Source: Triatoma infestans (taxonomy: Eukaryota > Arthropoda > Insecta > Hemiptera > Reduviidae). Taken from it: DNA of 64,000 nt. The number at the start of each line of letters is the position of its first letter. Position 1 is the first letter of the stretch. The position numbers were made by a program, and so were the translations under genes. The notes beneath the pieces are model-generated. The model had not been told where the DNA came from and did no database searches. It worked only from the letters and a program-made list of their open reading frames with translations. Shown one piece after another: positions 12,101 to 22,440 of this stretch. The stretch is from NCBI GenBank assembly GCA_011037195.1, contig JAAEAF010000103.1:420930-484929 (forward strand). The letters run 5' to 3'.

Positions 12101-13817
12101 TGACTGAATTAGTTGTCCAAAATTAATGATTATTTGATTCAAGTTAGTGGTTATTTCTTAATATGTATTAAACAAAAAAAAGTCACATATAATTTTCGAA
12201 GCTTTTTATAACAACCTTGGAAAAAAATAAAGGAAGCATTTGTTCATTAATAATAATATTTTTATTATTCGTTTTAGCATTCTAAGGATATTTCTATGAA
12301 AGTTCCAAAAGATGCTCAGGTAAATGGCAGTTGTGGAGTAGGTGAACAAACTATGATCCTTACTTGGGGAAAAAATCGCTTAACATTCCTTTTCAAGGCA
12401 AATGAAACGTTGAAAAAGTATCACCTAGATACTGTGGCAATTGATATAAATGCAGGTTTGTTGGAATTATATCGTGAATTAGTATTGTATATTGCTTGAA
12501 AGTGTTCTGATTTCTGTTATTGATTTCACTATAATCAAAATAAATAAATATGCAAGATGGATATTAATAATGGATTAATATTTTCAGATAACAAAACAAT
12601 ACCACTCTCTGATGGAAATATAACCATGTTTGTAACTGCGTTAAATCATTCATATTCTTGCTCATATTCCGATCCTTTGAAGTTCACCAAAAACAATGAG
12701 ACTATTGAATTCTCTTTTTCAAACATTGAATTAGTAGCTTTCAAGAAAGATAATTCTACCTCCTTTTCAAATGGTAAGTAAGCTAGTATTTGGGGGGAAA
12801 TATATATATATATAAGTTAATTTTTCAATTAACTTATTGGATTGCACAATCTTATTCTTGAAAAATTCAATTTGAGTGAGTAAAAACGACACAAAATGAT
12901 TACACTTTATATCTACCCTATTGCCTCTGCTATATATGATTTAAATTAACGTATTAAGTAATATTTTTTAGGTTTATACCATTAAAAAAAAAGTCGTTCA
13001 AGTTTTGTAACTTTTTTTTTTTTTTTGGCAATAACTTTGAAATTATATGTGGCCAAGTCGTCTAGGAACTGAAAAATAATTGAAACATATTCCGAAATAA
13101 ATGCTAATAATTTCTGGTAAATTTGATTTACAATAATTAGGTTTAATCCACCAGCGGATTAAAAATTAGGTTATATTTTTAATTTTAATCAGGATTTCAA
13201 TGCAATAAACGTCGATTAAAGACAGTCTGATAAGACAAGTAAGGAAAATATATGGCAAGATAAAAAGTATGAATGGTTGATTGACTTACTACTACCAAGT
13301 AATTTTGTTTCATCTTGGATGTGTTTAGAGAGTCTGAAATAACGGGACCATTATGCACGACACCTAGAGCAGGATGAGCCCATTGAAACTTTATTATTAT
13401 CTTGAAAAATATATATATATATATTTTGTTCAAGCAGAATGCACAATACATTCTGGAAGAACAAATTATTAAGGAAATAAGAAAAAAATCTAATTCTTTT
13501 AATGTTTACTCTGTGGGGCATTTTGTGTCACTTTCTCAATAATAATTGAAAGTGATTTTGTCTTTCATAATTTAATGTTTTTTTTTAATTAATGGTGTCA
13601 GTAGTGTATTAATGTGATTAAACTAAAAATATTTATAAATGCAAGAATTACAAGTGTCTGTTATATGATGTTTTCAGTATCTGCTTGCCCTCCAGACACG
13701 CCTGATATTGTTCCCATCGTAGTTGGATGTGCTCTCACAGTATTGGTGATTGTCGTATTAATTGCTTACCTGTATGGTCGTAGAAGAACACAAGCAAGAG
13801 GTTATCTATCAATGTAA
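3116..13817 (+). CDS. Lamp1: lysosome-associated membrane glycoprotein (LAMP family)
   Basis: The coding exons are 3116-3167, 5019-5347, 12278-12455, 12588-12773 and 13678-13817. Together they give 294 residues plus stop, with every junction in phase and GT-AG sites. Exon 1 is a signal peptide (start MPKYILLLF; an in-frame ATG two codons upstream at 3110 is an alternative). Residues about 28-88 are Pro/Thr/Ser-rich with an acidic start, like the mucin-like hinge of LAMP and CD68. The luminal LAMP domain follows, with four cysteines in motifs NVTVC, VNGSCG, HSYSCSY and SACPPD, and several N-glycosylation sites. The end is a hydrophobic span ([21 protein letters not shown]) and a short basic tail ending GYLSM, a GYxx-hydrophobic lysosomal sorting signal. 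The family coats the lysosomal limiting membrane. The length suits a single-domain LAMP rather than the two-domain vertebrate form. The paralogue (LAMP1 or LAMP5/CD68-like) is not resolved. Confidence 0.9.
4313..4372 (-). repeat. SINE head fragment (tRNA-like)
   Basis: Read on the minus strand this segment has AACTCAGTGGTAGCGCGCTGGACT, an A-box-like tRNA start shared with the copies at 7692, 9776 and 33221. The B-box side is degenerate. It sits in intron 1 of the LAMP gene. Confidence 0.5.
4499..4859. repeat. imperfect palindrome, about 360 bp
   Basis: The two halves are inverted copies. Inner arms 4591-4649 and about 4716-4773 match almost perfectly around the motif GAGAGTTTACTTCAACG and its complement. 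Outer arms carry GTAGCATGCAT and its complement plus a 'ggataacatctggtattttat' block. The arrangement suggests a fold-back type transposon or MITE inside LAMP intron 1. No coding capacity is seen. Confidence 0.75.
5019..5347 (+). CDS. Lamp1: LAMP exon 2, hinge and start of LAMP domain
   Basis: The exon follows a TATTGCAG acceptor and ends at a GTAAGT donor in phase 0. It encodes the low-complexity Pro/Thr/Ser hinge and then the first conserved strand of the luminal domain, [19 protein letters not shown], with the first LAMP cysteine. The following intron is about 6.9 kb and is filled with dispersed repeats, LINE and SINE fragments. Confidence 0.88.
5640..6580 (+). repeat. dispersed AT-rich repeat family, long copy
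   Basis: This intronic block contains recurring modules: 'tttcaccggaaatatccg', 'ctcaaaaacgaaaaatc', a 'ccagaagt' module, 'ttctcaaaaatggctcc' and 'gaaacatttctctgggaaaa'. The last two modules recur within the block two or three times in diverged form. The same modules occur, in either orientation, near 7370, 14530, 16140, 28500, 37330 and 56400-57720. No open frame or terminal structure was identified, so the class is unknown. Confidence 0.7.
7370..7690 (+). repeat. dispersed AT-rich repeat family, copy
   Basis: This is a diverged copy of the 5640-6580 family, in the same orientation, running from an 'ttctcttactcctagtaa' start through 'ctcaaaaacgaaaag' to 'cctcgaaaatggcgcc'. It runs directly into a tRNA-like SINE head at 7692. 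Confidence 0.6.
7692..7765 (+). repeat. tRNA-like SINE head
   Basis: It has an A-box-like TTAGCTCAATCGTAGCGCC and a B-box-like GGTTCGAGT, spaced as in a tRNA gene. It lacks the conserved SINE body seen in the 9776 copy, so it is either truncated or a diverged tRNA pseudogene. Confidence 0.5.
9776..9985 (+). repeat. tRNA-derived SINE copy
   Basis: The head has an A box (CAGTGATAGCCCGC) and a good B box (GGTTCGAATCC at about 9821). The body contains 'ctcactgcccggtgatggg', 'gagaacactg' and 'cggcagtgcactgagaagg'. The same body occurs at 26190 (minus), 33221, 35068 (minus) and 57893. A Pol III promoter plus shared body in several copies supports a SINE. It lies in LAMP intron 2. Confidence 0.7.
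10440..11160 (-). mobile_element. decayed LINE fragment with RNase H remnant
   Basis: On the minus strand 10883-10800 reads [19 protein letters not shown], which matches the SNNQAE helix region of RNase H domains in LINEs, where the Glu is a metal ligand. Further downstream, near 10640, the stretch KAHAG resembles the conserved W-V-K-A-H-A-G end of the domain, separated by frame breaks. No RT region is recognised upstream. It is a dead scrap in LAMP intron 2. Confidence 0.6.
11636..11781. repeat. fold-back palindrome, about 145 bp
   Basis: The left arm 11636-11698 and right arm 11718-11781 are inverted copies with a few mismatches. The motifs are 'gaaaaacacgagttttcggg' and 'gagaccgcg' or its complement. 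A partial copy of the same arm ('gagtttccgggttgagaccg') is at about 47900. It is a MITE-like hairpin in LAMP intron 2. Confidence 0.65.
13678..13817 (+). CDS. Lamp1: LAMP exon 5, membrane span and sorting tail
   Basis: The exon starts after a TTTTCAG acceptor and ends at TAA 13815-13817. It encodes the last luminal cysteine, a membrane span of about 22 residues, a stop-transfer basic run (GRRRTQAR) and the terminal GYLSM. An AATAAA at 14049-14054 is a candidate polyadenylation signal about 230 bases after the stop. Confidence 0.9.
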
Positions 13818-14529
13818 ATTGGCTAAGACTGCATTGTTAATCATTTGCCTAAAAAAAGAAAAGAGAAGAAGAAATAATTTAATTCCTCCTAATTTGGTTG
13901 AGTAATAAGATATAAATATATATAAAATGATTGCCATCAATGCCCTCAAGTAATTTTTAGGAATTTTAAATGCCAAGTATGCTTTACTAAATTCCATTCA
14001 TAAATGGGCATTTGAAACTATTTCAAGTTAAAAGTGCTCTTAATAGGTAAATAAAGTTTTCAGTTCCATTTATTTTTTTATTATTAATATTTTCATTGTA
14101 TTGATATTTGAAAAATTAAAAATAAATGAATAAAATAAGCACATTATATATATCTTTCCTATTAGTGAGCACTTTCATTTTTTAAGAAAATATAATTGTT
14201 TATAGTTTTTGATTGTATTGAATTAATTAAACTTTTACTATTTGATAATGTGTTTATATCTAGTTCATTTTTTTTTTTTTTTTTTGTTGGATATATATAT
14301 ATGTGTGTATACATTAAAATTAAAAAAGTAAAAAATATATATATATAAAAAGAATGAGTATTTGAAATTATATATATGTATACACTTTTAGTGTTTAAGT
14401 TAAAAATGTGATCATGATTGTAAGATTAATAATATAATAAATTAAGAGTGTCTTTTTATTTTTTATTGGTTCATTTCATCTTATCTCATATCTTCCATCC
14501 CTGTATAAACTGTGAGAATTTGGATTTTT

Positions 14530-14840
14530 TTACTTTCTCTTATTCCTAGTAAATAAAGCATCTATTATTACTCCTAGAGAGAGAGTATTGCCATCGCGGC
14601 AGATTTTCGAAATTGAGTTTTAACCGGAAATCCTTGTTTTAGAGGTCCTAGAATATGAAAAAAATGTTTTCAGCGAATGGTCTGAATGTATGTGTGTGTC
14701 TCAGTATGTGTTAACACAATATTTCAAAAACGAAAAGTTGCAGGAAGCTCAAAACATGGTATTCTGTTTAGGTACTACCATCGCATTAGACATCCTCGAG
14801 ACATCGCTAAGTTGCAACACAAAAATAGTTTCGTGACAAT
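14530..14840 (+). repeat. dispersed AT-rich repeat family, copy
   Basis: This copy starts with 'tttactttctcttattcctagtaa', like those at 5580 and 7330, and continues through 'gttttaaccggaaatcc' and 'tcaaaaacgaaaagttgcag'. It is downstream of the LAMP gene and abuts the palindrome at 14875. Confidence 0.6.
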
Positions 14841-14874
14841 AAGAAGCGGGAAGGGAAGTTAAAGATAATTTGTC

Positions 14875-15096
14875 AGAGATATTTTTCGTGATAGCATGTT
14901 TTTTTGTGGTCATCGACCGGTTTCGGGCGTTTGCCCATCAACACAGAAGCAAATTTAGTTTTTACACTCTACTAAATTTGCTCTGGGCAAGTCTATGTTA
15001 TCACATTGTCTTGACAAAAACATCCTGATGATGGGCGAACGCCCGAAACCGGTAGATGGCCTCAAAAAGAAGCGGCCTATCATGGAAAATATCTCT
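14875..15096. repeat. fold-back element, copy 1
   Basis: The element begins AGAGATATTTTTCGTGATAG and ends with the complement, with 'catcgaccggtttcgggcg' on the left arm and 'cgcccgaaaccggtagatgg' on the right. The centre is AT-rich. It is followed by 'gatggtttccagctctgcgg', a tail shared with 385-430 and 44627-44660. Other copies are at 44371-44625 and 43842-43964. It has no coding capacity. Confidence 0.7.
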
Positions 15097-15099
15097 GAT

Positions 15100-16130
15100 G
15101 GTTTCCAGCTCTGCGGAACCAACCCAACAATTAAAGATAATTGAATTTTAAAGAAGAATGACAAAAAATATGTGATTTCATAAATGTTTCAGATTTTTTT
15201 TTTATTGTAAAATAAGTTTGTCTATATTTTATGAACTACCTTTCATTAGCCAATGCATATCCAATCCTGCACTTTTAACTATTACCTCATAACAGAAACT
15301 GCTCATTTAACAGAATGAACGATTCTGATCTAAAGGTTATGACAGACGAGGGTTTCAAGGGTCGGGCCAACTTATTTTGACGCCACTTGATTCGCGACCA
15401 GGGAAGCGGCTCTAAGGCAAGTTGAATAATGAAAGTCGAAGAGTTAGCAGCTGTAGCCTACCTTCACCTACATAACCGGAAAAAAAATTAAAAATAGACG
15501 GTTTTGGGTTCATTCCTTATTAAGAGAGATAAAGGAAACTAGTTTCTTCTGTTCATTGTATCCTCACTTAGACAACATCCTCATACATTTTCTCCGGATG
15601 TCCCTCCCATCATTCGATGAACTACTCGCTATTCTGAAAGAAACTCTGACTCATAGTGACACACCATGCGAGCAGCAATTACACCAGAGGAAAAATTAGT
15701 AATCTCTCTGCGGTAAGTAAATGTAAGTAATTTTCTATTTATGTGTGACAGACTGTTAAATCCACAGTGAACTGGGTGGAGTCGCCGATGGTCCACCTGG
15801 TCTTGCCACCTGTACGACCATGGCGCCACCCAGTGTGAACGCCCAATTGTAAAGTGTGTTGATGATTAGGTCGCGCGACCCAGGAAGCCGGTTGAAAGAA
15901 AGCAGGGAAATACACACGCGACTTTAAACTGCAGACAATACAATTATAAAATTTACAAATTTTCTTTAAACTTTAAAATCTGTACTCACCTGCCCTAATA
16001 TTAATATAAAAGTGGTTGGGTACTTATGGGTTGGCACAGATGGCAGGTAGAAAATGAATGTGTTTACACTGTAATCTAAAAGGTAGCATCAAGACATTGC
16101 TCGAACTCAAATTTTAATATTTGAAATGTA
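15100..16130. other. intergenic, no gene recognised
   Basis: This stretch between the LAMP 3' region and the errantivirus has a modestly GC-rich patch at 15350-15860. Its minus-strand open frame (about 15829-15629) has no recognisable domain. It is probably old mobile DNA, but I cannot name it. Confidence 0.4.
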
Positions 16131-16577
16131 ACATCACAGATTCCTCAGAACACCCTTCAAAATCAATTTTTCCAGAAAAAATGTTTGAAATAAAAGTGAT
16201 AGGTTTATACCTGTGCAGTTAGCATTCTAATTTAAAGAAAATCATTGTAGCCGTTTTCGAGCAAATTCCAAAAAACCTATTCTGTAAAGATGCACTTCCG
16301 ATTAACAACAGATTTTCTTCAAATTTAGAATTCTGGCCATTTTTCTACGATGATATATAGGAGAACCATACGTTGTATTAAGTGATAATTAAGAGAAAAG
16401 CTGTTAAGTTGCTCTTACACGAAAACCACACAAAAATAAATTTTCCTGGAAAAATGTTTCAAAAAAAAGTGATAGCCTATATGTTTGTAGATAGCAAATG
16501 AATTTTAAAAAAATCGGAGCCGTTTTCGAGAAAATCGCGAAAAAATAAACATTCATAAAAGTTGCACTTCCGGTTAA
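16130..16577 (-). repeat. dispersed AT-rich repeat family, copy split by the errantivirus
   Basis: Modules of the 5640-6580 family appear in reverse orientation, ending 'gttgcacttccggttaatgga'. The sequence resumes after the retroelement at 23994 with 'tggattttgaccgaaatc'. The uninterrupted pattern is visible in the relative at 28670-28910 ('gcacttccggttatggattt' and 'gatggattttgaccgaaacc'). The insertion therefore split a pre-existing repeat. Confidence 0.65.
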
Positions 16578-16581
16578 TGGA

Positions 16582-16823
16582 AGTTATGACACTATCTTCA
16601 GGAGAACTACCATTGCTACGTCAGCAGGAGCTGACAGCATATAAATACTCCCACCGGCCAGCAGGCAGACAGTTCCAAGCTCACCACCGTACAGTATAGT
16701 TCTAAGTTGTCTATAGTTTACTCAGTGTTAACCAGTATATTAAATTGTTGTAATCATTAGTGTATTGTATTATTAAATAAATATCTTTTTAAAAAGTCAA
16801 CCCCGGGTTCTTGAAACATAACT
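16582..16823 (+). repeat. errantivirus 5' LTR
   Basis: The LTR carries a TATAAATA box at 16640-16647 and an AATAAA at 16776-16781. It differs from the 3' LTR at five sites in 242 (about 2.1%), all transitions, counted by eye. Confidence 0.93.
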
Positions 16824-16840
16824 GGCGCCCGAACAGGGAC
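16823..16840 (+). promoter_or_regulatory. primer-binding site, tRNA-Lys type
   Basis: TGGCGCCCGAACAGGGAC overlaps the last base of the LTR. This is the standard complement to the 3' end of tRNA-Lys used by several retroelements for minus-strand priming. Confidence 0.85.
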
Positions 16841-16859
16841 CGCGAAGGCTTATAAGTTA

Positions 16860-17285
16860 AATAGTGCGACCACTTGTCTCACGTGCGACCAATTGTCTCA
16901 CCACATCCAAAGAAGACTTGAAGCTCCCATATCAGTGGCTTATTCGCGGTACTCTACCCACAAGGACCCGGACTATCCTCAGACGATAGAAGAAAGGCAA
17001 GCTGGCGAATCAACAACAACGCTTAAAACCTGTAAGTAGCTCATCTGTCCTTAAACCCTCTAAATTAGTCATTCACGGTATACTGCGACCAATTGTCTCA
17101 TAGTATACGGGAAGACTTGAAGCTCACCTACGGGAAGACTTATTCGCGGCCTCTCTACAAGACGAGCAGGAACCATCCTCAGACGCAAGACCCAAGAAGA
17201 AAGGCAAGCTGGCAATCAACAACAGCGAACTAAAGTTGTAAGTAGCTCATCTATCCTCAAACCCTCCAAATTAGTTCTCCCCAAA
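16860..17285 (+). repeat. tandem duplication in errantivirus leader, each with a splice donor
   Basis: Two diverged units of about 200 bp share 'gcgaccaattgtctca', 'gaagacttgaagctc', 'cttattcgcgg', 'atcctcagacg', 'gaagaaaggcaagctgg' and 'gtaagtagctcatct'. They start near 16866 and 17085. Both contain a consensus GTAAGT donor (about 17031 and 17240). Errantivirus env is made from spliced RNA, so the donors may be relevant. Confidence 0.75.
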
Positions 17286-17300
17286 GAAACCATCCCTGAA

Positions 17301-18452
17301 ATGGCCCAAATAAACTACAAAATCTCCAAAGAAGACTACGACCACATTCCCTACTTTGACGGAAACCCTTCTGAGCTAGCGTTCTTCTGCGAAATTGTCG
17401 AGAGTGCATTCGCCACAGTCTGTGCAGAAAACATAATTGAACGAGACTATAACCATAATATTCTTTTTATAAAAGTTAAAAGTAGATTACTAGGGCCCGC
17501 TAGAAACACTCCTCTCACTTAATGTAGACCATCTGTTAAATTTATTAAACTACTTAAAAGAGAGTTTCGCTGACTCGAGATCTTATGAGATACTCAAGGA
17601 TGAAATTCTACAGACTAAAATGCATGCTAGAGAGTCTCCCATTTACTTCGTCAATAGGATACAAGAACTACGTAATCTAGTTTATATTAGACTTAAGTTA
17701 GACGGACTTACAGCGGACGCCCTGAAACAACTTATAACGCAGGTCGACAAGGAAATAATATTCCACATATATAAATGCCTGCCCCCTACATTAAGCAACC
17801 ACATCATAATCTTTGATCTCAGCACTCTAGACGAAGTAAGAAACGTAATCTACAACAAATGCTCGTATATTATAGCCAACCTAAACTCCTCTCACGGTCC
17901 TAAAAGACCCAACCAACCCTTTCGGAAACCGAACCCGTACAACCAATACCAACAGCCTTATAGACCGAATACCCAATACAGACCGAATCCACAATACACT
18001 GTTCCACACGTCCCCATGAATCAGACCCCTAACTACCATTACCAACCAATTGAATATAATCCCAGGCCTATAGAACGAAGACCGCAAACTTCCCTTTACA
18101 GACAACAACCGCAACAACGCCCAAACTTCCAATCCATGAATCCCAACCATCCTAACAATCCAAACAATCCGGATCACCCCTTTAATCGACCCAGACTATC
18201 TCCTGGTTACTTTTCTCAAAATACGGGTCTATGCGAACAGCAGGCAGACCCCGTTTCAAAGACTACATTTCTCCACACGAACTGACTCACTGCCAAAATG
18301 ACGAGCCATCTGGAAATTATTCTGAACCAGATAAAACATATGACGACAGACTTTCCTGCCTAGAAAACTCTCTCGACAAAATAACCGAAAAGTTCGATCA
18401 TTTTTTAGACGTTGGCCACGGGAGCCAAGAAGGCCCCCCGAATTCAACCTAA
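17301..18452 (+). pseudogene. gag: errantivirus gag, broken
   Basis: The gag region opens at ATG 17301 (MAQINYKISK), just after the leader. The frame closes at TAA 17520 and the coding signal continues in another frame until 18285, then in a third frame to 18452. The middle part is a capsid-like helical region. It is followed by a Pro/Asn/Gln-rich basic stretch (about 17900-18170) in place of zinc knuckles, as usual for errantivirus Gag. Gag would form the particle shell and bind RNA. At least two frame breaks show it is non-functional. Confidence 0.8.
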
Positions 18453-21400
18453 ACCTTGTAAACAAATCATTACCTCACTTTGTAGATAAATCTGGCTTAA
18501 AATGGTTAATAGACACCGGTTCATCAGAAAATTATATTAACCCAAATGTGGTACCTGCTAACGTCCTATTATTAAAAGATCCCTTCATAATCTCAACCCG
18601 CGCAGGTAAAAAACACGGAGAAACATCATGTAAATTTAATATCCTAGAAACCTTTAATGTAAACCTCCAAACTAAATTTCACCTATTCCCATTCTCAGAT
18701 AAATATGATATTTTATTAAGCCATAAAACAATGCAAGAGCTCGGTATGAGTATAGATTTAAATAATAACATCCTTTCCTATCCTCAAGGCACAATTCCCC
18801 TAAAATTAACCCTTAACCCCACGGACAACGATCCAAATATAATCACCTTAGAGCAAGGTGTCAATTTTATTGAATTCCCGGTAAAAAATAAAGAATTAAA
18901 ATACGGTCTAATTAGTGAAGATATAAGAATTAACGATAAATGTACTGTAAAAGAAGGATTATATGATATTGTTAATAATAAAATTCTATGCGAAGTTGAA
19001 TCCAAAGAAGTAATGGCCATTTGCCCTATGGCTATTGCCCTATGGTTATTTGTAATGACCTATGGATATTGACGAACCGCAAGAAATTTGTACAGACATC
19101 CCCGACATAGTAATGACCAATTGTCCCGAAATGTCCGGTGATCCTGTCTTAAATGAAATAAAAAAGGAAATCCCTACTTTAATTAGAACTAACCATATGA
19201 ATGAAGAAGAAAAAGAAAAAATAACTAAATTACTTCAAGAATATCCCCACATAAAAAAAAGAGAAAACGATCGCCTAAGCTCTACTAATCTCTTAAAACA
19301 TAAAATAAGAAACACCCGAAATTATAGATACCCAGAAATTTACCGGAAAGACGTACAAACGGAAATAGACAAACTACTCGAAAACAAAGTAATACAACAT
19401 TCTAACTCCCCCTATAACAGCCCAATTTGGGTAGTACCAAAGAAACCAGACGCCTCAGGTAAAAAGAAAATAAGAATGGTCATAGACTACCGCAAACTCA
19501 ACACTCAAGACAGTCGAAGACAAATTCCCCCTTCCTAACATTGAAGACTTATTCGGTAAAATAGGACGCGCGACTTACTTCTCCGCGATCGACTTAGCTT
19601 CAGGGTTCCATCAAATCGAGATGGACCCCGAATCAGTTCCCAAGACAGCATTCTCCACTGAAAACGGACACTACGAATTCTTACGCATGCCCTTCGGTCT
19701 TAAGAATGCCCCCCCCTCCACTTTCCAAAGGGCAATGAATTCCATCTTTTCTAGGATCTCTAACGTACTAATATACATGGACGATATTATAATTTTCTCA
19801 GACAATCTAGACGAACACATAAAACACATCAAGACTGTTTTCGAAAAACTAAAACAACACAACCTAAAAATACAATTGGACAAAACTGAATTCTGTAATA
19901 GAGAATTATTACAGAATATTTAGGACATATTATCTCGGACAAAGGAATCCAGCCAAGCCCGGCAAAACTAGAAGCAATTGCGAAATTCCCTATCCCTAAA
20001 ACGGAAAAACAAATCAAACAATTCCTTGGACTTACTGGCTACTATCGGAAGATGATTAAAAATTACGCTAAATAGCTAGACCACTGACTCTCGCACTCAG
20101 AAAAAACAGAACTATAGTGATTGACGACGATTATAAAAAAGCTTTTGAAACTCTTAAATCCCTTCTACAGAACAGTCCTATCTTACAATTACCTGACTTT
20201 GAAAAACCCTTTATCCTCACAACAGACGCTTCCAATTATGCTCTCGGAGCAGTCCTATCCCAGAACATCGACGGAAAAGACCTCCCTATTTCCTTTGCCT
20301 CACGTGCGCTAAATAAACTGGAAGAAAACTATTCCACTATAGAAAAAGAATTACTGGCTATAGTTTGGGCCTGTAAACACTTTAGACCATACATTTACGG
20401 ACGCAAATTTACAATACAGACAGACCATAGACCATTACAATGGTTACGCAATTTAAAAGAGCCCAATGCCAAACTAATTAGATGGAAATTACAGTTAGCT
20501 GACTTTGACTTCGACGTTAAGTACGTACAAGGAAAAACCAACTTTGTAGCAGACGCCCTATCACGAAATCCACCAGAAGAACAGAACGTAAATGCAGTAG
20601 AAACCTCTCCCCTAAGTCCTAGACGAATCCTCTCGGCCCCTTCACCTGAGAATAGCGACGACATCCTAGAAGACTTAGCCAGAGCCCTAAACATTACCGC
20701 CGAAGACGGCAATGAAAACATTACCGCCGAAGACGACAATGAAAACATCACCGCCGAAGACGACAATGAAAGCCTACAAACTCAACACTCTCAAGAATCC
20801 TCTAACAGCCAAGTTAAAATAATAGACGACAAAACCCGCTGTATTAACGTGGAAAAATTTCAAATTGTTCTGACCCGAGGCAACCCAGAGACGAAAATTC
20901 CAATCGACAGACCTTTTAACAAAACTCGGTACAACTGGTACACTAGGTACCCATACTCTAACGACATAGACGAATACTGCCTAGAGTACTTACAACCGAA
21001 CCATACGTACGGCCTCCTGTGTTCACCCCCTATCTAAAACTCCATTGACGAACAGATATATGACCAAATCTTTGTCCACCTGTCCGACATAATAAAAGAC
21101 AAATTTCCAACAGTTAAACTTAAACGCTACTACACCAAAAGACTAGACATAACAGACTCCTCCGAACAAGAAGAAACTATTCAAAACTATCACGTTGGCA
21201 AAACTGCACACCGTGGTATACATGAAGTGTACAGAACTCTAACTAAACGTTACTACTGGCCAAAAATGCTAGAACATATAACAAAAGTAATTAACAACTG
21301 TTCCCTTTGTAAGGAAGTTAAATACGAACGCAAACCAATTCGACAAGTTTACGAAATTACCCCTACACCTTCTAAACCATTCGAAAAACTCCAAGGAGAC

Positions 21401-22440
21401 ATATTGTATTACGACGGAAAGCAAATTTTCACTATAATAGACTGCTTTTCAAGAAAACTATATGGGTATCTAATCAAAATGGCATCCGCAAATGAAATTG
21501 TTAATTCACTAGAAAACTATCTCAGCATATTCCCTTGCCCCAAAACAATTCAATTTGACAATGGTACGGAATTTAAAAATGGACTAGTAGAAAATTTCCT
21601 AAAATATAATAACATAGAAACACACTTCACTACCCCAAACCACTCAGACTCTAACGGACTGATAAACCGAGCACACTCAACCCTCATCGAAATCATGAAC
21701 ATTGTAAACCGACAAAAAAATTGCCCCATATACAAAACTTTAAAGTTAGCTGTAATAGCATACAACAACTCTATAAGCTCTAACCTGACTATGACACCTA
21801 ATGAAATTACTTTCGGGATACAGCCCAATACCTACGCAGAAGACCTAATTTTAGAACAAAGAGTCAAAGAATATCATGATAATAGGGAGTTAATATCTTG
21901 CGTAATAAAAGAAAAAATTGACAAAGAAAAAGAGATCCGCACAAACAAACTAAACAAAACTAGGGAAAAAGTCGAAATACCGGAGGGAAAAATATTTATT
22001 CGAGATAAACAGTATGGAAAAGCCAAACCCAAATTTAAAAGAGGAAATTATTCCAGGGAAACAAAATTAGCCACAGTACAAAGAAAATCATTTAAAATAC
22101 ATCCTAACCTACTAAAACGACCTAGAAAATACACAAACATAACTCTTCCTGTTACAGATGAGAACAATGACTCACACGGGCTGACAACGGGGAATATAGC
22201 AATTATACACATACTGCAACTGCTGACAATGGGGAATGTAGTAACCAGCACAGAGATAACTGACCTGACTCACGGACCTGGAATTTTGCCCATTGCACTT
22301 AACAAAGCTTACGTCATAGACAGATACTATACTTTTATTCATATCGCTGACGTGCATATCGATGACATAGAGTTCACCTTTAACGTTATCAGCACTACGT
22401 ACCAACTCAACAAGACGAATCAAATAAAATCACTCTTAAA
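18420..22440 (+). pseudogene. pol: errantivirus pol (protease, RT, RNase H, integrase), broken
   Basis: Domains in order: protease with LIDTGSS (18505-18525); RT with IDYRKLN and YMDD (19774-19785); RNase H with [10 protein letters not shown] (about 20220); integrase with an N-terminal His-Cys zinc region (about 21200-21310) and DDE core. The start overlaps the end of gag, consistent with a frameshift-made Gag-Pol. Frame breaks occur near 19030-19070, 19515, 19905 and 20075, and there is an in-frame stop at 21035. The third integrase acidic position reads Asn (about 21665) where the family has Glu. The product would copy and insert the element. This copy is dead. Confidence 0.88.
20690..20770 (+). 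repeat. 27-bp tandem repeat in pol, three units
   Basis: Three head-to-tail 27-bp units encode NITAEDxNE in frame (20690-20716, 20717-20743, 20744-20770). They form an acidic linker between RNase H and integrase. Units differ at only a few bases, so the expansion is recent. Confidence 0.85.

Noticed and set aside
15629..15829. Possible gene with GC-rich minus ORF
   Set aside because: No domain, no splice context and no start context were found; it is probably old repeat DNA.
17881..18177. Minus-strand ORF over errantivirus gag
   Set aside because: It is a shadow of the Pro/Asn-rich gag stretch on the plus strand.
20395..20766. Minus-strand ORF over RNase H and the 27-bp repeats
   Set aside because: The apparent peptide repeat is the complement of the plus-strand acidic repeat.
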